DNA of 64,000 bases from Ascidiaceihabitans sp029251465 (GCF_042932805.1 NZ_CP170633.1:682001-746000); one strand, 5' to 3'. Shown: positions 52,330 to 61,769, counted from the stretch's first letter. Numbers and translations: made by a program. Notes: generated by a model not told the origin, from the letters alone.

Positions 52330-54216
52330 TTATTCAGCGGCGATTGGCTGGGATGTTGATAGTGTCGTCGCAAACCTGTGGCGCTCTGCCATAGCACAAC
52401 GGATGATGTCCGGCGGGGCCAATTGCTCGGGCGTGCCAAGCTGTTTGGCGGACCAACTGTGTGCGTTCAAATTCATCCCGCTCAGCGCGGACAATGGGAT
52501 GGCAAGGCACAAGGATGCGGCAATCGGCGACAGCCATAACGTCACAAGCCCCAGCACGATCCCCGCGACAAGCAACGTGCCGATGACGGTTTCGAACAGG
52601 TGAAACTTGGTCATGACGGCGACAGAATATTTCCCGCCCCCGCGTTGTTGCGGTGTCCAGGTTTCGCTAATTCCTATTGTCCTGCGCGCAACCGAGATGG
52701 ATTGTTGGACCATCAGGATCGGTGCGTAGGCCACAGACAGGATGATTTCCGTCACAACTGACAGGACGAACTGCGGTGCACCGCCAACGTCTCGCATCTG
52801 AATGCCGGTGCGCGGGGCCATCACTGCCCCGATGATCTTGGGGGCCAAAAGCATCGTGTATACGAACCCGAGGATGGCCAGCCCGTTGCCGACGTTTATT
52901 TCTGGCCAGCTGACTTGCGGGTCATAGCCGCTGAAGTAATGCACAGCGTTGGTGTTTTTACCGTCCCCGAACAGCGCCCAGACCAGCAACAACATCAGCC
53001 AGGCGGGCGAGGTCAGATAGCTGATGATCCCGCACAGCAGATGCAGGCGTGACACCGGATGAAAACTGCGTATGCCAAGCAGACGCAGGTGTTGCAGGTT
53101 GCCTTGGCACCAACGCCGGTCCCGTAAGACAAAGTCGATCAAGGTCGCGGGGGCTTCCTCATAACTGCCCTGAATATGGGGCAAAAACCTGACCGACCAT
53201 CCCGCGCGGCGCAGGAATGCGGCCTCGACAAAGTCGTGCGACAAAATGAGATGCGAGGGACCGCGTCGCGACGGCAGGCGGGGCAGGCCGGCACAACTGG
53301 CAAATGCTTCGGTTCGGATGATGGCGTTGTGCCCCCAATAGTTGCCTTCGCGGTCCGTCCAGCGTGCTAGTCCTTCGGCGGGGGCGGCCCCGTGGATGCG
53401 CGAGGCAAATTGCAACATTCTTCCAAACAGGGTTTGCGCCCCGATAAGCCTTGGAAAGGACTGGACCAGCCCCGCGCCTGGATCACTGCCCATGGCATCG
53501 GCCAATTCAACAATCGCCGCGCCGCTCATCAGGCTGTCGGCATCCAGAACCAGCATCGCGGGGTAGGCACCGCCGTAGCGTTCGACCCACTCGGTCAGAT
53601 TGCCCACTTTGTAATCGGTATTTTCGACCCTGCGACGGTAAAAAACTTTGTTCGGAAACGACGCCCATAATGTTTGGAACGCCTCCAATTCCCGCTTGGC
53701 CGTCAGATCATCGCGCGTGTCAGACAGCACAAAAAGCGTGAAGGTATGGGCCGATTTTTCGATCTTTAATGCAGCGATCATCGCAGCGGCGTTGCCAAAA
53801 ACATCGGATGTCACTTCGTTGTAGATTGGCATCAACAGGGCCACATCAAGTGGTTTGACGAGGCCCTGTGTGGTGGCACAGGGGCGCGGGTGGCGCATTG
53901 CCACAACCCCGGCAACGGCCGTGGTGACAGACAGCGAAATCCAGAAAAACGTGAAGGCCATCAACCCGACCACGACGCCTTCAAACCAGGAAAAACCGTT
54001 GATTGCGAACCACTGCGTAAAGGCGGCAAGCAACCCCAAAGTGGCCAAGATCGCTGGCAGAAAGACGCCAATCCGCCACCTACGCGTCGTTGAATGTGCC
54101 TGCATTGCCACCGCTTTGGGATCGCGAAATGGCCGGTCCAGACGCTGGATCGGTCGCAGCAAGGGCCGCGGTGCCGGCATTCGCCCGCCGTGTTGCAAAG
54201 GGGTTATGCTGTCCAT
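52330..54216 (-). CDS. opgH: Glucans biosynthesis glucosyltransferase OpgH
   Basis: The 628-residue inner-membrane glycosyltransferase (GT2) makes the beta-1,2 backbone of osmoregulated periplasmic glucans. It has N-terminal membrane helices, IYNEVTSDVFGNAAAMI, the LVLDADSLM (DxD-type) motif, the third Asp region in SHDFVEAAFLRRAGW, and the RDRRWCQGNLQHL signature, then further helices. ATG 54216 is preferred; a TTG 12 bases earlier is possible. It overlaps the opgG stop by 13 bases. Confidence 0.9.
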   Translation of the reverse strand: MDSITPLQHGGRMPAPRPLLRPIQRLDRPFRDPKAVAMQAHSTTRRWRIGVFLPAILATLGLLAAFTQWFAINGFSWFEGVVVGLMAFTFFWISLSVTTAVAGVVAMRHPRPCATTQGLVKPLDVALLMPIYNEVTSDVFGNAAAMIAALKIEKSAHTFTLFVLSDTRDDLTAKRELEAFQTLWASFPNKVFYRRRVENTDYKVGNLTEWVERYGGAYPAMLVLDADSLMSGAAIVELADAMGSDPGAGLVQSFPRLIGAQTLFGRMLQFASRIHGAAPAEGLARWTDREGNYWGHNAIIRTEAFASCAGLPRLPSRRGPSHLILSHDFVEAAFLRRAGWSVRFLPHIQGSYEEAPATLIDFVLRDRRWCQGNLQHLRLLGIRSFHPVSRLHLLCGIISYLTSPAWLMLLLVWALFGDGKNTNAVHYFSGYDPQVSWPEINVGNGLAILGFVYTMLLAPKIIGAVMAPRTGIQMRDVGGAPQFVLSVVTEIILSVAYAPILMVQQSISVARRTIGISETWTPQQRGGGKYSVAVMTKFHLFETVIGTLLVAGIVLGLVTLWLSPIAASLCLAIPLSALSGMNLNAHSWSAKQLGTPEQLAPPDIIRCAMAERHRFATTLSTSQPIAAE

Positions 54217-55730
54217 CGGTAAAGCCAAACCTCGCTGACCGGTGTGTCGCCCTTGAGCAATTGCGCGCGCAATTCAATTCTAGTCGCATCCTGAGGGGTG
54301 AGGTGAAATGCCAATCGCACGTCGCCCGTGCCCGGATTGCGCTGCAAAATGCCCTCGGATACTTTGCCTGCGTCGTTGGTGATCAGCATCTGGATGTCGG
54401 ACAAATCACCTGCAAAAATCGCATGGTCCGCAAAGTCGATGGCAACGATTGTGTCAATCTTATCAAAGGCCTTGCCGATCCGTGTGTTCGACACGCGCGG
54501 CAAATCGGGCAAACCGGTTGCTTTGTCGCCCCATGCCATTGCGTAGCCAAAGCTGTATTCTGATCCCGCTGCCATTGGTTCTGCGGGGCGCCAGTACGCG
54601 ACGGTATTGTCGTAGATTTCTTTGTCAGACGGGATTTCAACCAGCTCCACCGATCCTGCCCCCCAGTCCCCGTTCGGGGTGATCCAGAGAGACGGGCGGT
54701 TCTCGTAAAAGGCTTGCAAATCACCGAATTTCTCGGGGTCGCGGGTGCGTTGCATCAGGCCGAAACCACGTGGGTTTTCGTCGTTGAAAACGCTGATCTC
54801 GAGCTCTTTTGGATTGGCAAGTGGCCGCCAAATCCGCTCGCCGGTGCCATTCCACATCAGCAGGCCGTCGCTGTCATGCACGCCGGGCCGGAAATCCTGG
54901 AAACGGCCACGGTTGGTTTCATCAAACAGGAACATCGACGTCAGCGCACCAAGCCCGACATGGTGCAGATCAACGCGCGGGAACAGCGTGGCTGTCACAT
55001 CGACATTGGTGGTGTCGCCCGTCGATATCTTGAAGGTATACGCCCCGGTGGTTGACGGCGAATTCAGCAATGCGTGAACGGTAAACACCGTGTCGCCCGG
55101 TGCGGCGGCTTGTACCCAGAAATCGGTAAAGTCGGGGAATTCTTCGCCGCCCGGATCGCCGGTGCGCAACGCCAATCCGCGCGCTGACAAGCCGTAGCCC
55201 TGACCTTTGGCAACGGCGCGGAAATAGCTGGCCCCTTGGAACACAACGAATTCATCAAAGTGGCTGGGCGTGTTCAAGGTGGTCCTCAGGCGGAACCCAG
55301 AATAGCCCATCGTATCATCGACAGGCAAATTCGGCAGATCGCCCCTGATCTCGAACAACGACAGATCATAGCCGAGCGTTTTGGCGATGCCGTCCTCAAC
55401 GATGTTGATCGTGGCGGGGCGCGTTGTGTACAAACCAGCTGTGAACAGGTCCATCGTTAGGGGGCGGTCTTCATCGATCCAAATGCCGTTTTCGAGATCA
55501 AACTGGATCTTGTTGAAGTCTTCAAAAGACAGGTTTTGCCATGGCGCGGGGATCAGTGGCTTTGGTTCGTAATCTTGTTGTGCCAGTGCGCGGGCGTGCT
55601 CCAATAACCACTCTGTGCTGAACGGTGCCTCTGCCGTTATCAAGTTTTCTGCAGACCAGGCGGCAGACCAAGGAGAGGTCGCAGTCGAGGCTGCGATGCC
55701 AGCCAAAAGGGCGCGTCGGGAGATCATCAT
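54204..55730 (-). CDS. opgG: Periplasmic glucans biosynthesis protein OpgG/OpgD
   Basis: The 508-residue protein has a twin-arginine signal (ISRRALLAGIAA), as OpgD does, and the OpgG fold: RALAQQDYEPKPL, FNKIQFDLENGIWID, LYTTRPATINIVEDG, YSGFRLRTTLNTP, SMFLFDETNRGRF and RTRDPEKFGDLQAFYENRPSLWI. It works on glucan side chains in the periplasm together with OpgH. The product is made just downstream of a strong hairpin (55754-55793), and it overlaps the opgH start. Confidence 0.9.
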   Translation of the reverse strand: MMISRRALLAGIAASTATSPWSAAWSAENLITAEAPFSTEWLLEHARALAQQDYEPKPLIPAPWQNLSFEDFNKIQFDLENGIWIDEDRPLTMDLFTAGLYTTRPATINIVEDGIAKTLGYDLSLFEIRGDLPNLPVDDTMGYSGFRLRTTLNTPSHFDEFVVFQGASYFRAVAKGQGYGLSARGLALRTGDPGGEEFPDFTDFWVQAAAPGDTVFTVHALLNSPSTTGAYTFKISTGDTTNVDVTATLFPRVDLHHVGLGALTSMFLFDETNRGRFQDFRPGVHDSDGLLMWNGTGERIWRPLANPKELEISVFNDENPRGFGLMQRTRDPEKFGDLQAFYENRPSLWITPNGDWGAGSVELVEIPSDKEIYDNTVAYWRPAEPMAAGSEYSFGYAMAWGDKATGLPDLPRVSNTRIGKAFDKIDTIVAIDFADHAIFAGDLSDIQMLITNDAGKVSEGILQRNPGTGDVRLAFHLTPQDATRIELRAQLLKGDTPVSEVWLYRWTA

Positions 55731-55753
55731 AACGAAGTCAACTTTCTTATGTG

Positions 55754-55793
55754 TTGATCTTTTTGGCTAGGACTGTGGTGCCAAAAAGATCAA
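55754..55793. promoter_or_regulatory. Perfect 14-base inverted repeat before opgG
   Basis: TTGATCTTTTTGGC at 55754-55767 and its exact reverse complement at 55780-55793 are separated by 12 bases. It lies 24 bases upstream of opgG and could form a stable stem-loop in the leader RNA, or be a regulator site. Role not known. Confidence 0.6.
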
Positions 55794-56137
55794 AGGGCCG
55801 AAGCCGATGAGGTTGGTATTTTCTGCATTCAGAGTTCAGCGTATTGATAAATACATAAGCGACCCGCAGCGATGTCACAAAACGCCGGACCTCAAAGCGG
55901 CAAGGAATTGCTGAGGTTTTTATCAAAAAGTCATGTTTCATGGGCCGGTTTTTGCCGAGTGTTGGGTTCCGCAGGGGGATAGGCAGATGCGCGTCCTCGC
56001 ACGGCGGGTAAGACTGGCGTTACCCATGCCAAGCGCTGAAGATTCTGGAGCGCGCGTTAGGGGCAATAACGCGCCAACCGTCATTCTAGGCACCCTCGGA
56101 TTCCCTTGAAACTGGCGTCGCACACATCTTTAGCGTG
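55794..56137. other. Intergenic stretch between opgG and the arabinolipid-like operon
   Basis: No gene supported. It presumably carries the opgG promoter and the 3' region of the adjacent operon. No other repeat seen. Confidence 0.4.
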
Positions 56138-57700
56138 TCAAAGGGTGGGCTCTTTGCGCCGGTAAACCTGCCACAGCGCGGTCTGCTGGACCGCTTTGTA
56201 ATGGGTCTTGATGTAGGCACTGTATATGTCCTTCATCAGGTCCGTCGTGGTTGTGGCAATGGGCCGTTTCGGGATCATTACCACATCGACACCCCCCAAC
56301 AAATCCTGCGCTGAAAGATGGAAATCGGCGTCAAAGTTGCGCCCGTCGTGCATCCATGCGGTTCCACCCGGGGGGGGATTGATGCCTGCAAGCGACGTCA
56401 TCGGGCTGGCGAAATCCAGGACCAGCACGTTGTCCGCTGGTGGCTCCAGGGATGCCAGCATCAAGACGCCTTTTTCCAAAGTTTCGGCGTAATCAGAGTA
56501 GAATTTGAATTGCCCGCCATCGAGCGTGTTGACGATGCGGATGTCTTTGCCGTTTGGGGTTCCCAAAGCGATGCCTGCGCTGCTTGCGACCATTGCGGCG
56601 TGCAATCCCAATGCAGCGGCCGAGGACACTCCGATCGGGATCATCAAAACGATCACCAAAACTGCTGCGCCGCGTGTCACCATGTCGGCGCTGTTGGGCA
56701 AACCCTGTCGCCATTGACGCGCCAGATGTTCACCGGCGACGACCCCGCCTGCCAGCAATGTCACAACGCCGCGGATTTGAAAATTCTGCAACAGCAATGC
56801 ATACCCTGCGCAGCCGCAAAACCCGTAGAACAGCACGTCGTTAACGCGGCCTCTTTGCCAAACGGCCAGTGCCGCCAAACACCCGAACAAGACGTATTCG
56901 CCTGACGTTTCCAGCAATGACACAACATAGTCGCGGGGCGGCAAAACGGCGCTGACGTTTGATGCATCAACCAGATCCGCGATGTGCATCTGCGTGCCGC
57001 CCCAAAACATCTCGATCACGACACCAGAAAGGGCGATGATCAAGATTGCACCAGCTGCCCAACGTCTTTGGATCGGATGTACAAGCATGAGGATCAAAAA
57101 CCCCAAGGCAACGACGCCGTAGGTTGCCTTTGTGTAGATCAACATCAGCGTCAACGCGCTCGCCGCCAAGGTGTCGCCCGCCAGTTGGTGACGCACCGGT
57201 CGGTTGGGCCGCAAATGCATGATCAACAGGATCCCAATCAGCGCCCAGCCGATCCGGTTATAGAACATCGCAAACGAGATATTTATCACGATTTCTCCGG
57301 TGTTCATCGGCGTGATCATCAGCAACAGTAAAACGATAGCCCATGGCACCGCGATCAGGGGTCGAACCCGTGTGCCAAGCACATGGATCATGATGGGCCC
57401 TGTCACGACCATCAGGGCCGACAACCCTATTGGCATCGCCAGCCCGAGATTGCCGCTGATCCAATATCCCAACGCCGGAATGTAGAACGACAGTGGGCCC
57501 AACGCTGTGTGAAAATCGCGGTTCGGCACTTGGCCCTGAACAACGCGATAGCCGCCATCAAGGAATATCAAGAGATCGTTAAAATATCGCGAGGTCGCCG
57601 TTGCCCCCGGCAAAATGAGGATCGCGCTGCAGATCACAACGGTGACGATAACCGTCAAAGCGATCGGTGAAAGCATGCTGAAAGGCCGTGGCATTTGCAA
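56138..57700 (-). CDS. Unknown multi-spanning membrane protein (possible GT-C-like)
   Basis: The 520-residue protein has about ten membrane helices in residues 10-370 and a soluble C-terminal domain (about 370-510). The start region (FNDLLIFLDGGYRVVQGQVPNRDFHTALGPLSFYIPALGYWI) has the G-x-x-P-x-R-D-F arrangement common in lipid-phosphate-dependent membrane glycosyltransferases, and NRIGWALIG, IYTKATYGVVALGFLIL follow. It starts four bases after the DprE2-like stop. The context makes it a candidate for transferring a prenyl-phosphoryl pentose to a glycan. This is inference; no catalytic residues are proven. Confidence 0.65.
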   Translation of the reverse strand: MQMPRPFSMLSPIALTVIVTVVICSAILILPGATATSRYFNDLLIFLDGGYRVVQGQVPNRDFHTALGPLSFYIPALGYWISGNLGLAMPIGLSALMVVTGPIMIHVLGTRVRPLIAVPWAIVLLLLMITPMNTGEIVINISFAMFYNRIGWALIGILLIMHLRPNRPVRHQLAGDTLAASALTLMLIYTKATYGVVALGFLILMLVHPIQRRWAAGAILIIALSGVVIEMFWGGTQMHIADLVDASNVSAVLPPRDYVVSLLETSGEYVLFGCLAALAVWQRGRVNDVLFYGFCGCAGYALLLQNFQIRGVVTLLAGGVVAGEHLARQWRQGLPNSADMVTRGAAVLVIVLMIPIGVSSAAALGLHAAMVASSAGIALGTPNGKDIRIVNTLDGGQFKFYSDYAETLEKGVLMLASLEPPADNVLVLDFASPMTSLAGINPPPGGTAWMHDGRNFDADFHLSAQDLLGGVDVVMIPKRPIATTTTDLMKDIYSAYIKTHYKAVQQTALWQVYRRKEPTL

Positions 57701-57704
57701 ACCT

Positions 57705-58475
57705 TCAGAGCTTCAGGCGTTTAAAGATCGGCTCGGGCAGGGCACAAATGATGCCCATAATCAGCCGCCAAACGCGGAAAGTGTAAACGACATTCGCCTT
57801 GTTCGTTTGCAGGTCCAGAATGCGCTGCGCGACGGCCTCGGGGCTGGCTGTCAACGCTTTGGGCAGGTTCATGCCTGCGGTCATTGCGGTGTCCACAAAG
57901 CCGGGTTTGACTGTCACGATCCGCACGTCTGTTTGCCCAAACCGGTTGCGCAGACCTGACAGGTAGGCTGAAAACCCGGCTTTGCTTGCGCCGTAGACGT
58001 AGTTTGATGCCCGTCCGCGATCGCCCGCCACCGAACTGACGCCGACGATCAGCCCGTGACCGCGCGTGGCAAACCGCCCTGCGAGTAGCTCTAACAACAG
58101 CGCTGGGCCTTCGAAATTGGTTCTCATGATTGCAGTCGCGTGGTCCGGGTCGTCTTGGGCGCGCGGTTGATCCCCCAACATGCCAACAACGCAAACAATG
58201 GTGTCGGGCAGATCGCCAAGGCTGTCGATGAACCCGTCAAAACTGCCGGTTTCGAGGATATCGAGGGGGTAAACTGGAACCTGATCTGCACCGCGTCGGG
58301 TCTGAATGTCCTCGGCGTTACGTGTGGCCGCCTCAACGTTGCGCGCAGCAAACGCGACACGCCAGCCTTTGGCCGCATAGGCATCGCCAACGGCCCGCCC
58401 GATGTCTGACGTACCACCGATAACCAGCAGCCTTTTGCCCGCATCACGGACGACGGGGGTGTGCATGTTACTCAT
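57705..58475 (-). CDS. DprE2-like short-chain dehydrogenase
   Basis: The 256-residue SDR has the nucleotide motif LLVIGGTSDIGRAV and AFAARN, then the catalytic region ... VSSVAGDRGRASNYVYGASKAGF with Ser, Tyr and Lys. In the mycobacterial DPA pathway DprE2 reduces the 2-keto intermediate made by DprE1. Here the gene lies directly after the DprE1-like gene (ATGA overlap), in the same order of function. Assignment is by context and fold. Confidence 0.82.
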   Translation of the reverse strand: MSNMHTPVVRDAGKRLLVIGGTSDIGRAVGDAYAAKGWRVAFAARNVEAATRNAEDIQTRRGADQVPVYPLDILETGSFDGFIDSLGDLPDTIVCVVGMLGDQPRAQDDPDHATAIMRTNFEGPALLLELLAGRFATRGHGLIVGVSSVAGDRGRASNYVYGASKAGFSAYLSGLRNRFGQTDVRIVTVKPGFVDTAMTAGMNLPKALTASPEAVAQRILDLQTNKANVVYTFRVWRLIMGIICALPEPIFKRLKL

Positions 58476-59797
58476 AAATCAAGCCTTTCGGACAGTTTTG
58501 ACGCTATTTTGTCGACAACTCCGACATCCCGTCGAATTTTGCGAAACTTGGCGATGTTCGGATATCCAGCACTAAATGTGGCGCGGGATTGGCAGGCGTC
58601 TTTGGCCAGATAAATGCGCCCGCCCGCCTGCGCGACAAGCAGGTCAATTTCAGCCAACAGTGCCAACCGTTTTTCGCTGACCGGCAAATCTAGCGCCAGC
58701 GTCAACCCATCGCGCGGAAATGACATCAGACCAGCACCGGGCCCGAGGCATTTCAGAACCGCCAGAAAAGACCCTTCGCCACGAGACGACAACAGATCAA
58801 GGATCGCTGTCAGAACCTGCTCGGCGCTTTCGTTCGGGATCACACATTGATGCTGCACAAATCCGCGCGTGCCATAGATGCGGTTCCAGTTGGCGATACC
58901 GTCGAGCGGGAAAAAGTAACTGTCCCAGGGCACCAGCGTCGTGCGCCCGGATTTTTTGAAACCGCGCCGATAGTAAACGGCGTTGAAGGCGGACACTGAC
59001 GCGGTATTCAGCACCCAGCCCGGCAATTCGACCGGCACCCCCAGACGTCCGTTGCGGGTGGGGGGAAACTGTTCGTACCCGTCTGGCAGGTCGTCTTGGG
59101 TCGCGTGTTCGCCCGCAAGGATCAACGAGCGCCCAAGGGCTGCACCGCGCGCCAGAACGTCGATCCACGCGACGGTGTAGGTTGTGTCTTTGGTCTGACG
59201 CAGCAGCGCGATGGCGTCTTTCAGGTTCTTGGCGGCGTGTGTCGTTTGACGGACCCATCCGCTTTGTACAGGTTTTAGCCGGAAACCAGCCGACAGGATC
59301 GTACCGGTCAACCCCATTCCGCCGATTGTGGCGTGAAACAACTCCGGGTTTTCGTGCGGCGCACAGCGCAGGATCCGGCCATCGGGCAGGGCCAGTTTCA
59401 ACCACGCAACGTGGTGTCCAAAGGTGCCGTCGTTGTGCTGGTTCTTGCCGTGCACATCCGATGCGATCATGCCACCAACCGTCACAAAACGCGTGCCGGG
59501 CACCACGGTCGGGAAAAACCCGCGGGGCAAAAAGCAGTCGATGATCTCGGCTAGCGAAACGCCTGCCTCAACCGCAAGCAACCCTGTGCGCGGGTCGAAC
59601 GACTGCATCCGATCCAGCCCTGTCATCGACAATGTAGCGTCGCGCCCAATGGCGGCGTCACCGTACGACCGGCCCAACCCGCGCGCGATCAGGCCAGTGC
59701 CACCTGCGGTTACGCCCGCTGCCTCATCAAGGGTCGATGCAGCCGTCAGCGCACCGATCTGTCGGGGGTATCGGCCCCACCCACTTAGGTCTTTCAT
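58472..59797 (-). CDS. dprE1: DprE1-like FAD-dependent oxidase
   Basis: The 441-residue FAD-linked (VAO/PCMH-type) protein closely follows DprE1: LSGWGRYPR, GLIARGLGRSYGDAA, VVPGTRFVTVGGMIASDVHGKNQH (FAD-binding His-Gly-Lys-Asn region), GMGLTGTILSA, AWIDVLARG, NRIYGTRGFVQHQCVIP and YLAKDACQSR with the active-site Lys. The mycobacterial Cys387 region (a Cys before V-D-F-P) reads LALDLPV, so the Cys is an Ala. It oxidises a prenyl-phosphoryl ribose at C2. Coupled to both neighbours. Confidence 0.85.
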   Translation of the reverse strand: MKDLSGWGRYPRQIGALTAASTLDEAAGVTAGGTGLIARGLGRSYGDAAIGRDATLSMTGLDRMQSFDPRTGLLAVEAGVSLAEIIDCFLPRGFFPTVVPGTRFVTVGGMIASDVHGKNQHNDGTFGHHVAWLKLALPDGRILRCAPHENPELFHATIGGMGLTGTILSAGFRLKPVQSGWVRQTTHAAKNLKDAIALLRQTKDTTYTVAWIDVLARGAALGRSLILAGEHATQDDLPDGYEQFPPTRNGRLGVPVELPGWVLNTASVSAFNAVYYRRGFKKSGRTTLVPWDSYFFPLDGIANWNRIYGTRGFVQHQCVIPNESAEQVLTAILDLLSSRGEGSFLAVLKCLGPGAGLMSFPRDGLTLALDLPVSEKRLALLAEIDLLVAQAGGRIYLAKDACQSRATFSAGYPNIAKFRKIRRDVGVVDKIASKLSERLDL

Positions 59798-60222
59798 ACG
59801 GTCGCGTCCCGAAACACGTGACGCCGATCAAGCTGGAATTTGATGATGTACCCGATACTTAGCCCCAACACCGCGCCGGAATATTTTGCAAAATCAGTCG
59901 GCCAGAGCGCGTAAAAACCTAGTTCAAACCCCCAAAAGATTAGCGTCGTCAGCACACTGAACAGGCCGGACAAAGTGATGCGGTGCGCCTCTGCTGCGGG
60001 GCTGGTGTAGGCCTCGCGGAAGGTCCAGATCTTGTCGATGACATATTTGACGGCAAAGCCCGCGATGGTGCCGATAAGAATCGAAACCATCAAGGGTGCC
60101 GCCGGTGCGCCGACAACTGTGATCTGCTGTGCGACCAGATTGGCCGCAACCGAAACGACTGCCGAAATCGCGTAGCGCACAAAGGGGTGGCGGTCTGAAA
60201 CCAACCGCATCACTGCTACCAT
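59794..60222 (-). CDS. GtrA-family membrane protein
   Basis: The 142-residue protein has four membrane helices with the GtrA pattern: VRYAISAVVSVAANL, GTIAGFAVKYVIDKIWTF and GYIIKFQLDRRHVF. GtrA proteins are thought to help move prenyl-phosphoryl sugars across the membrane; the mycobacterial homologue Rv3789 sits in the DPA gene cluster. It overlaps the HAD-UbiA stop by seven bases and the DprE1-like start by four. Confidence 0.85.
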   Translation of the reverse strand: MVAVMRLVSDRHPFVRYAISAVVSVAANLVAQQITVVGAPAAPLMVSILIGTIAGFAVKYVIDKIWTFREAYTSPAAEAHRITLSGLFSVLTTLIFWGFELGFYALWPTDFAKYSGAVLGLSIGYIIKFQLDRRHVFRDATV

Positions 60223-61769
60223 GATGCGGCCACAAAGACGGCCAGCATCGCCAAACCACTTAGCCGGCTCATCGGGTCTTTGAGGGCAAAGACCACCGGA
60301 TCGTCTTGCATCTGGCGGCGCTGCGCGAGGATCAGCGCGCGACCGATCCAGTAGGTCAGGATCGGACAGGCAAACAGCAACAGATCGGGATGCGTGTACA
60401 GCGAACTGACGGAGTAGCCCGAAACATACAGGGCCAGCACCGTGACAGCGTTGAAACCTGCGGCTGCTGACAGCGCGGCCAGCATGGTCAGATCAATGTT
60501 CTCGTAATCGCGATTGGCAGGGGACGGCAGTTTGGAATCGACGCGCGCTGCCAGTTCCACAAACCGCTTCATCAGCGCCAGTGACACGAAAATCGACAGG
60601 GAAAAGACCACAAGCCAAGACGACAGGCTGATATCAAGCGCGACCGCGCCCCCCAGCATCCGGATGGTATACAGGCCAGACAGGGTCAGGACATCGACCA
60701 GCAATACCTGCTTGAGCCGCAGCGTGTAGAGCGTTGTTAACATGAAGTACCCAGCGAGCACCCCGGCGAATGCAACCGAGATAGAGAGCGACACAGCGCC
60801 CGCCAGCAGCAGCAATATGGGTATGGCGATGATCGCATGGATCAGTGGAATTTCACCTTTCGCGAGGGCGCGGTTCTTTTTGCTGCGATGGGTGCGGTCA
60901 TCCGTCAGGTCCACCAGATCGTTCAGCAGGTAACAGGCAGAGGCCGCGAAACAGAACGCCACCGCCGCAAGGGTGGCCGTTAGCAAACTGGCGACGTCAA
61001 ACATGTGGGCGGCGAACATCGGTAAAAACACCAACGCATTCTTTGCGTATTGGTGCACCCGCAATTGCTTTGTCCAGCTTTTCAACGTGGCGCGTTGATG
61101 GTCCAGAAAAAATGCGTTTGGTGCCATTTCACGTAGTTTCGCTGCCACGGATCGCGAGGTACGGATCGCAATCGGATGGCGCGCGGCTTTCCACACGGGC
61201 AGGTCTGCAGCATCGTTGCCGATATAGTCGAACTTGCCCAAACCAAACGTTTCGATCAGGCATTGCGCTTTGTTTTGGCCCGATAAATTGACAGACGGCG
61301 TTGTGGCAAAATACCCGTCAAAAACCCCCAGATGGGTGGCAATCGCACGGACGAAATTTTCGTAGGACCCGGAGGCCAGATAAACTTTGCGCCCGGCATC
61401 ACGCGCACGATGAATGAGGCCAAGAACCGCGTCGTCATATGGCAGCGTCTCGGGCGCGCAATCTGCGTCGTCGCATATAAACTGCTTTAGCGCGGCTTTG
61501 CCCGTTTTGAGCGCGCGCAGCATGCCAAAGGCGGCAGAAGGATTGCCCCCAAGACGTCGAAACGCAGTTTCAATTAGCAGATCGGATCGCAAAAGCGTAC
61601 CGTCCAGATCGACGATCAGCGGTATGGTCGCATCCATATCCAAGGTGTCGACATAAGAATGTTGCGCCGATGCGCTCGGGCTGTTGCGCCGTGCATTCGT
61701 GCCAAGATCGGCATCAATGACGCCAGCGGCCGTGCTCTGAAGTGGTCCGATGTTTACTTTGTAATTCAT
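60216..61769 (-). CDS. HAD-UbiA fusion, prenyl-phosphate phosphoribosyltransferase-like
   Basis: The 517-residue protein begins at ATG 61769 after AAGGG. An N-terminal HAD domain (about 45-235; PLIVDLDGTLLRSDLL, the DxDGT nucleophile) precedes a UbiA prenyltransferase domain (about 245-517) with the LLNDLVDLTDDRTHR (N-D-x-x-D) motif and further helices. In mycobacteria the UbiA Rv3806c makes decaprenyl-phosphoryl-5-phosphoribose, and a phosphatase then removes the 5-phosphate. A HAD domain fused to UbiA would join both steps in one protein. It is the first gene of the operon. Confidence 0.82.
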   Translation of the reverse strand: MNYKVNIGPLQSTAAGVIDADLGTNARRNSPSASAQHSYVDTLDMDATIPLIVDLDGTLLRSDLLIETAFRRLGGNPSAAFGMLRALKTGKAALKQFICDDADCAPETLPYDDAVLGLIHRARDAGRKVYLASGSYENFVRAIATHLGVFDGYFATTPSVNLSGQNKAQCLIETFGLGKFDYIGNDAADLPVWKAARHPIAIRTSRSVAAKLREMAPNAFFLDHQRATLKSWTKQLRVHQYAKNALVFLPMFAAHMFDVASLLTATLAAVAFCFAASACYLLNDLVDLTDDRTHRSKKNRALAKGEIPLIHAIIAIPILLLLAGAVSLSISVAFAGVLAGYFMLTTLYTLRLKQVLLVDVLTLSGLYTIRMLGGAVALDISLSSWLVVFSLSIFVSLALMKRFVELAARVDSKLPSPANRDYENIDLTMLAALSAAAGFNAVTVLALYVSGYSVSSLYTHPDLLLFACPILTYWIGRALILAQRRQMQDDPVVFALKDPMSRLSGLAMLAVFVAASW

